A DNA stretch of 9,744 nucleotides from Planctomycetota bacterium (GTDB lineage Bacteria; Planctomycetota; PUPC01; JACPCR01). A model generated the notes under the pieces. It ran no database searches, was not told the origin of the DNA, and was given only the letters and a program-made list of their open reading frames with translations. The stretch covers positions 1 to 9,744 of the forward strand of contig JASLXP010001228.1 of the NCBI GenBank assembly GCA_030740295.1, given 5' to 3'. Position numbers and translations under genes: made by a program. Positions 6,247 to 9,744 of the stretch are shown here, in pieces (the stretch's first letter is position 1; each line of letters starts with the position of its first letter).

Positions 6247-7629
6247 ATGGCCACCACTTTTGGCAAATACACGCTGAAGGAAGAACTCGGCCGTGGTGGT
6301 ATGGGGGCGGTCTACAGAGCACACGATGCGCAGTTGCGGCGGGATGTGGCTCTGAAGGTTATGCCAAAAGAGCATTGCAGGGATCCTGTCACTGTTGAGC
6401 GATTTGTGCGTGAGGCGAGGGCGTTGGCCCATCTTCAACATCCTAATCTCACGGCGATCTATGATGTGGGTGAGGAGAATGGGCGCTACTTTTTCGCGAT
6501 GGAGCTTGTGGATGGCCTGCCCCTGTCAGACGTCATTCACCAGAGAGGGAGGCTGCCATGGGAGGAGACGGTGCAGACCGCAGTGCAAATGCTGGCGGGG
6601 CTGGCAGAGGCCCATGAGGCGGGGCTGATTCACAGGGACCTCAAGCCTGGGAATGTGATGCTGAACGAGGATGGCCGGGCGATTCTGATGGATTTCGGGC
6701 TGGCCAAGCGGGAAGGTGAGGGGAGCCTGACTCAAGACGGCATCATCCTCGGCACGCCGGATTACATGTCACCGGAGCATGCGCAGGGCCAGGCCCTGGA
6801 CAGCCGGACTGACCTTTACTCAATGGGAGTGGTTCTGTTTCACATGCTCTCCGGCCGGGTGCCCTATGTGGGCAAATCGAGCATCAAAGTGCTTGAAAAA
6901 CACGTTCACGAACCTGTGCCTGCCCTCAACGAGATCGTTCACGATCTGCCGGAGGGGCTTTCCGATGTGGTGGCCACGCTGATGGCCAAGAAGCCTGAGG
7001 AGCGGTTTCAAACTGCCGGAGAAGTGACCATTGCCTTGCAGGGCTTCGTTACTGCTTCATCCGGGATCAAGGCCGGCCTGGGCGTCCCCGATTCAGAAGA
7101 GGACACCTACGTGGAGGAGACGCAGATCGCGACCCAATCCGCGTCTGTGCCAAATCCCGGCCGAACGATCGGTGGAGACGAGCCGGATGCCCCTCATACG
7201 GAGCCCCGAACGAATTCAGTGGACTCGGCAGCGACGATGACATCGAAGGTCGATTCGGATCAACCAGCCGATCGGTCCAGGACACAACTGATGATCGTCT
7301 TTGTTGGGGGCGCTGCTGCGTGTGCTCTCTGCCTGCTGCTCATTTCAGGAATCAGCAGGCTTGTTGGTAAGAAGCCGCGGCCAGTTCCCGTGGTGAATGA
7401 CACGAGCACCACCATCGATGCGACCACCACGTCGGCCACCACTACGACAGTACCTCCAGCGCCATCGAGCAAGGTCCGAATCGAGTTTATTGACGGCCGG
7501 ACCCTGGAGGGAGAGCTGGTGAAGATCGACAAGGGAGGCAATGTCTCGGTCAAAATCGGAACAGCCGGGGAGAGCCAGCCCGTTCAGTTGAAGATGGAGC
7601 GTATCAGGAACATGGTGCCTCAGGATTGA
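6247..7629 (+). CDS. Membrane-anchored Hanks-type (PknB-like) Ser/Thr protein kinase
   Basis: This complete 460-residue protein has a full kinase domain at about residues 8-275. It shows a Gly-rich loop G15-R-G-G-M-G-A-V-Y23, the ATP-anchoring K37 in VALKV, HRDLKPGN (129-136) with catalytic D131, the DFG magnesium motif (149-151), and the activation-segment end GTPDYMSPE (169-177). The RD motif suggests activation by loop phosphorylation. A polar linker (about 280-345) leads to one membrane segment (348-374), a Thr/Ser/Pro-rich spacer and a small beta-rich C-terminal domain (about 409-458, VRIEFIDGRTLEGELV...). That last domain resembles an SH3-like or SHD1-type fold and would lie outside the cytoplasmic membrane as a possible sensor. 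No PASTA repeats are present. The start is the first ATG after an in-frame stop, without a visible Shine-Dalgarno. Its 3' end overlaps the convergent gene by 10 bp. The signal and targets are unknown. Confidence 0.95.
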   Translation: MATTFGKYTLKEELGRGGMGAVYRAHDAQLRRDVALKVMPKEHCRDPVTVERFVREARALAHLQHPNLTAIYDVGEENGRYFFAMELVDGLPLSDVIHQRGRLPWEETVQTAVQMLAGLAEAHEAGLIHRDLKPGNVMLNEDGRAILMDFGLAKREGEGSLTQDGIILGTPDYMSPEHAQGQALDSRTDLYSMGVVLFHMLSGRVPYVGKSSIKVLEKHVHEPVPALNEIVHDLPEGLSDVVATLMAKKPEERFQTAGEVTIALQGFVTASSGIKAGLGVPDSEEDTYVEETQIATQSASVPNPGRTIGGDEPDAPHTEPRTNSVDSAATMTSKVDSDQPADRSRTQLMIVFVGGAAACALCLLLISGISRLVGKKPRPVPVVNDTSTTIDATTTSATTTTVPPAPSSKVRIEFIDGRTLEGELVKIDKGGNVSVKIGTAGESQPVQLKMERIRNMVPQD

Positions 7630-9383
7630 GGCTTGGCGATCAGTGGGGAGGTCTTACCGCTCTGCAGCTTGGGAATATCTTTGAGGCTCTTTTTCATTCC
7701 TTGAGGGGTCCTCTCGTTGCTGCACCCATCGAGCCATGCTTCCATGCGCCAGATGGTGCGCTGCCAGGCGGCCCAGGTCTGCCCCCAGCGTCCTTCGAAA
7801 ATATTGCTGGTCACATCCAACCGGGGCCATCTTTGGTCATCGAGCCCCAGCGTCTGAGTTCGCATGGTGTCGAGCTCTGATTCGAGCTGTTCAAGCATAT
7901 TGGAATGTTTCATCAGCATTTCACGAATCCGGGAGATCATCTCGACGAGGTCAGCCCGAGCGTCCGCCTCCTGCGCGAGCTTGGTGAGCGATTCAATTTC
8001 GCTGTTCAGGGCGTCGGGCGTGCCGATCTGTTGAATGAGCTTTCCGATTCTCAGCCGATGGGCAATCATCTGCCAGCGCCAGCTCAGCGGCGCCTGGGGA
8101 CCGGCGTGCTCCAGACAATCTTTCAGGAGTTTTTCCAAATCTGCATTGTCTTCCTGTTGAGGGCCGAAATCCTGGTTAAACCAGACCCCGGCGCGGGGAG
8201 ACCATCCGGCCTCGAGCAACTGAACGACCTCGTAGATCGCCTCGCCGCCGTTACCGCCAAAATACCGCTGTGCATACCGTTTACAGATTTCCAGAAGGCT
8301 GGCATCCGGCTCGTTGGCGAAATGGCTGACGAATACCTTGTTCAGATCGTCGTGGACTTCATCCGAAGAAACCACAAGGCTGTCAAAATTGTTCTCGGCC
8401 AAATCGGCGACCAGGGCCTGTGCGCGTCTCGGAAATGGATTTGCGCCAAAGTTGGCCCATCCGCCGAGTTTGCTGACATCGAGAAAAGCCACCTGTCGAT
8501 ACTGGATCGGCAGCTCGCGTTTCGACCAGTGATCGGGAGGGTTTCGATCGCTCTTAACGATACCGTGAATCCAGGCCGGCTCTTCCTGCCTGAGATACTG
8601 GGCGACAGCGGCGACTTCCTTTTCGTTGAACCTCCAATCAAAAATCAGAAGCTCCGCGCGTTCATGAAACTCATGAAGGACCTGGGCGACCTCTTGAGTG
8701 AGCTCAATGAAAGTGCGAGCCCATGGCCGGCAGTCTTTGCACCGGCAACCGCCGTCGCCGTAGGCCAAGAGGCAGAGGAGGCTTAATTCAGGCAGGTCCT
8801 GAAAGAGGTTCCGAAAGTTCCGGAGAATGATCTCCTTCCCCCGGGGCTTGGAAGGGCAGACCTGCTCCTGAACGAATCCGAACTCGCCGTTTGATTCCTG
8901 CTTGGATCGGGAGGCATCATCGCCCTGATTGCGATAGCAGATATTCACCGGGCTGACGAATGCGGTCTTCATGCCAAGGCGTTTCGCTGTGGCTGTCAGC
9001 TCCTTCTGTTTCTGCCATTCGGCGCGTCCGGATTCACCTTCTGTCCGGTGGTCGAAAATGTCTTCGAACTGAACGCGATCAAACTGGAACCAGTATTCAT
9101 TGTAGCCCCAGTGGGCCATCTCGTGGAGGAGCTGGACCGCCTCACCGGTGGGCATCTGTTCGTAGCTGTTCTTTGATTGGCTGGCCAGGAATATGGCCCT
9201 GCTGCTGAACACAGGCTGCGCTGGCATGGCAAAATCAGGATCAAGGAAGGGAAGTGCTTCTGCACTCCACGGAGCCGTCGGAGGCCCTGGATATTCTTTA
9301 CTCGATGAGTGTAACAGAAACCGAATGCGCCGTCGGCAGGTATGCCCCTCAGTCAAGGACATCAAACTTCTTTTCGATCTCAT
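7620..9383 (-). CDS. Glycoside-hydrolase-like TIM-barrel protein (DUF4838-like), 587 aa
   Basis: This complete frame lacks a signal peptide or membrane segment, so the product should be cytosolic. From about residue 60 it looks like a carbohydrate-active barrel. The strand SSRAIFLAS is followed by LLHEMAHWGYNEYWFQFDRV, a pattern typical of the first barrel units of GH20/GH84/DUF4838-like proteins. A C213-R-C-K-D-C218 cluster after AYGDGG recalls the Cys-rich loop of DUF4838 proteins and may bind metal. After about residue 410 the chain is helical, with a probable coiled-coil stretch (about 455-510). Catalytic residues cannot be assigned; acidic candidates near SSDEVHDD (339-346) are only guesses. 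The longest start (9383) overlaps the upstream gene by 35 bp; ATG at 9362 (overlap 14 bp) is a reasonable alternative, since the first 50 residues look poorly conserved. The coupling suggests co-transcription with the gene at 9349. Substrate unknown. Confidence 0.75.
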   Translation of the reverse strand: MRSKRSLMSLTEGHTCRRRIRFLLHSSSKEYPGPPTAPWSAEALPFLDPDFAMPAQPVFSSRAIFLASQSKNSYEQMPTGEAVQLLHEMAHWGYNEYWFQFDRVQFEDIFDHRTEGESGRAEWQKQKELTATAKRLGMKTAFVSPVNICYRNQGDDASRSKQESNGEFGFVQEQVCPSKPRGKEIILRNFRNLFQDLPELSLLCLLAYGDGGCRCKDCRPWARTFIELTQEVAQVLHEFHERAELLIFDWRFNEKEVAAVAQYLRQEEPAWIHGIVKSDRNPPDHWSKRELPIQYRQVAFLDVSKLGGWANFGANPFPRRAQALVADLAENNFDSLVVSSDEVHDDLNKVFVSHFANEPDASLLEICKRYAQRYFGGNGGEAIYEVVQLLEAGWSPRAGVWFNQDFGPQQEDNADLEKLLKDCLEHAGPQAPLSWRWQMIAHRLRIGKLIQQIGTPDALNSEIESLTKLAQEADARADLVEMISRIREMLMKHSNMLEQLESELDTMRTQTLGLDDQRWPRLDVTSNIFEGRWGQTWAAWQRTIWRMEAWLDGCSNERTPQGMKKSLKDIPKLQSGKTSPLIAKPQS

Positions 9384-9744
9384 CGTCCGAAACCAGTTCG
9401 CCAGCCTTGAGCCTGCGCTCCAATCGAATTCTTTCGTTCTTGATATTGTCGCTGAGCTGAATTCTCTTGCGTTTGACGAGGTTGGCGTTGCTCTCTCTGT
9501 TCATTGAGGCATTGCGGACCCCTTTCTCCAGATATCTCTTATCTTTTTCTATCAGCTTTCTTCTCGCTGGAGAAACATCTTTTCCCCCTCCACGGACCTC
9601 TGCCAACGCTCTGAGGACCACTTCCAGGTTGGCTCTCATGTTCCCACCTTCCCGTTCTTTGCCGTAGGAATAAGTGGCGCCCTTGACGTAACGGAAATCG
9701 TCATGCAGTTCTTTTTGATACTGCTTTTCAACGGCTTTCTTCCT
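9349..9744 (-). CDS. Unidentified Lys/Arg-rich helical protein, 5' end beyond window
   Basis: The minus-strand frame ending at TGA 9349-9351 is open to the right edge, giving at least 131 residues. The visible part is dense in Lys, Arg and Glu with few aromatics, includes GGGKDVSPARRKLIEKDKRY and ends ERRLKAGELVSDDEIEKKFD. It is predicted helical and soluble. An internal ATG at 9639 has a good ribosome-binding match (GGAAGGTGGGAAC before it), so a 96-residue product is possible. The residues before it (for example ELHDDFRYVKGATYSYGKE) also look coding, so I favour the longer protein. I do not recognise the family. A nucleic-acid-binding role would fit the charge but is a guess. It overlaps the glycosidase-like gene and probably shares its transcript. 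Confidence 0.65.
   Translation of the reverse strand, partial: RKKAVEKQYQKELHDDFRYVKGATYSYGKEREGGNMRANLEVVLRALAEVRGGGKDVSPARRKLIEKDKRYLEKGVRNASMNRESNANLVKRKRIQLSDNIKNERIRLERRLKAGELVSDDEIEKKFDVLD

Noticed and set aside
7905..8786. 293-codon plus-strand frame
   Set aside because: It is a shadow of the 587-residue minus-strand gene, whose protein has consistent barrel-like structure.

Overview
The window looks like a fragment of a bacterial chromosome of moderately high GC. The best guess is a Planctomycetota-like or other PVC-type environmental bacterium, possibly a related uncultured phylum. This rests on three weak lines: three divergent uroporphyrinogen-decarboxylase-superfamily (URO-D) genes without the haem-pathway signature, a membrane-anchored Hanks-type Ser/Thr kinase with a small beta-rich C-terminal domain, and an intergenic repeat with the core CAAGCCAGTGGCAT, which I recall as planctomycete-like. 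No taxonomic marker gene is present.

Left part (1-4417): a URO-D-family gene on the minus strand runs off the left edge. It diverges, across a 529-bp control region, from a plus-strand cluster of URO-D paralogue 1, an AhpD/carboxymuconolactone-decarboxylase-like gene and URO-D paralogue 2. The AhpD-like gene carries one in-frame TGA exactly where the second Cys of the CxxC active site belongs (E69, C81, TGA84, H88), followed by a possible bSECIS hairpin. I read it as a CxxU selenoprotein. URO-D paralogue 2 is split by a +1 frame change in a run of seven T (3810-3816). The URO-D proteins resemble cobalamin/corrinoid-linked methyltransferases (MtaA/CmuA-like), so the cluster may serve one-carbon or O-demethylation chemistry with a redox partner. 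That is inference, because no corrinoid protein is in view.

Middle (4418-6246): about 1.8 kb with no convincing intact gene. It holds clustered inverted repeats (4601-4652, 5238-5308), a probable C-terminal remnant of an IS110-type transposase (5529-5678, minus) and a dispersed-type repeat present at least three times (5716-5909). It looks like a graveyard of mobile or repetitive DNA.

Right part (6247-9744): a complete receptor-type Ser/Thr kinase (plus) converges on, and overlaps by 10 bp, a 587-aa cytoplasmic glycosidase-like TIM-barrel protein (minus). The latter is preceded, with a short overlap, by the end of an unidentified Lys/Arg-rich helical protein that continues past the right edge.
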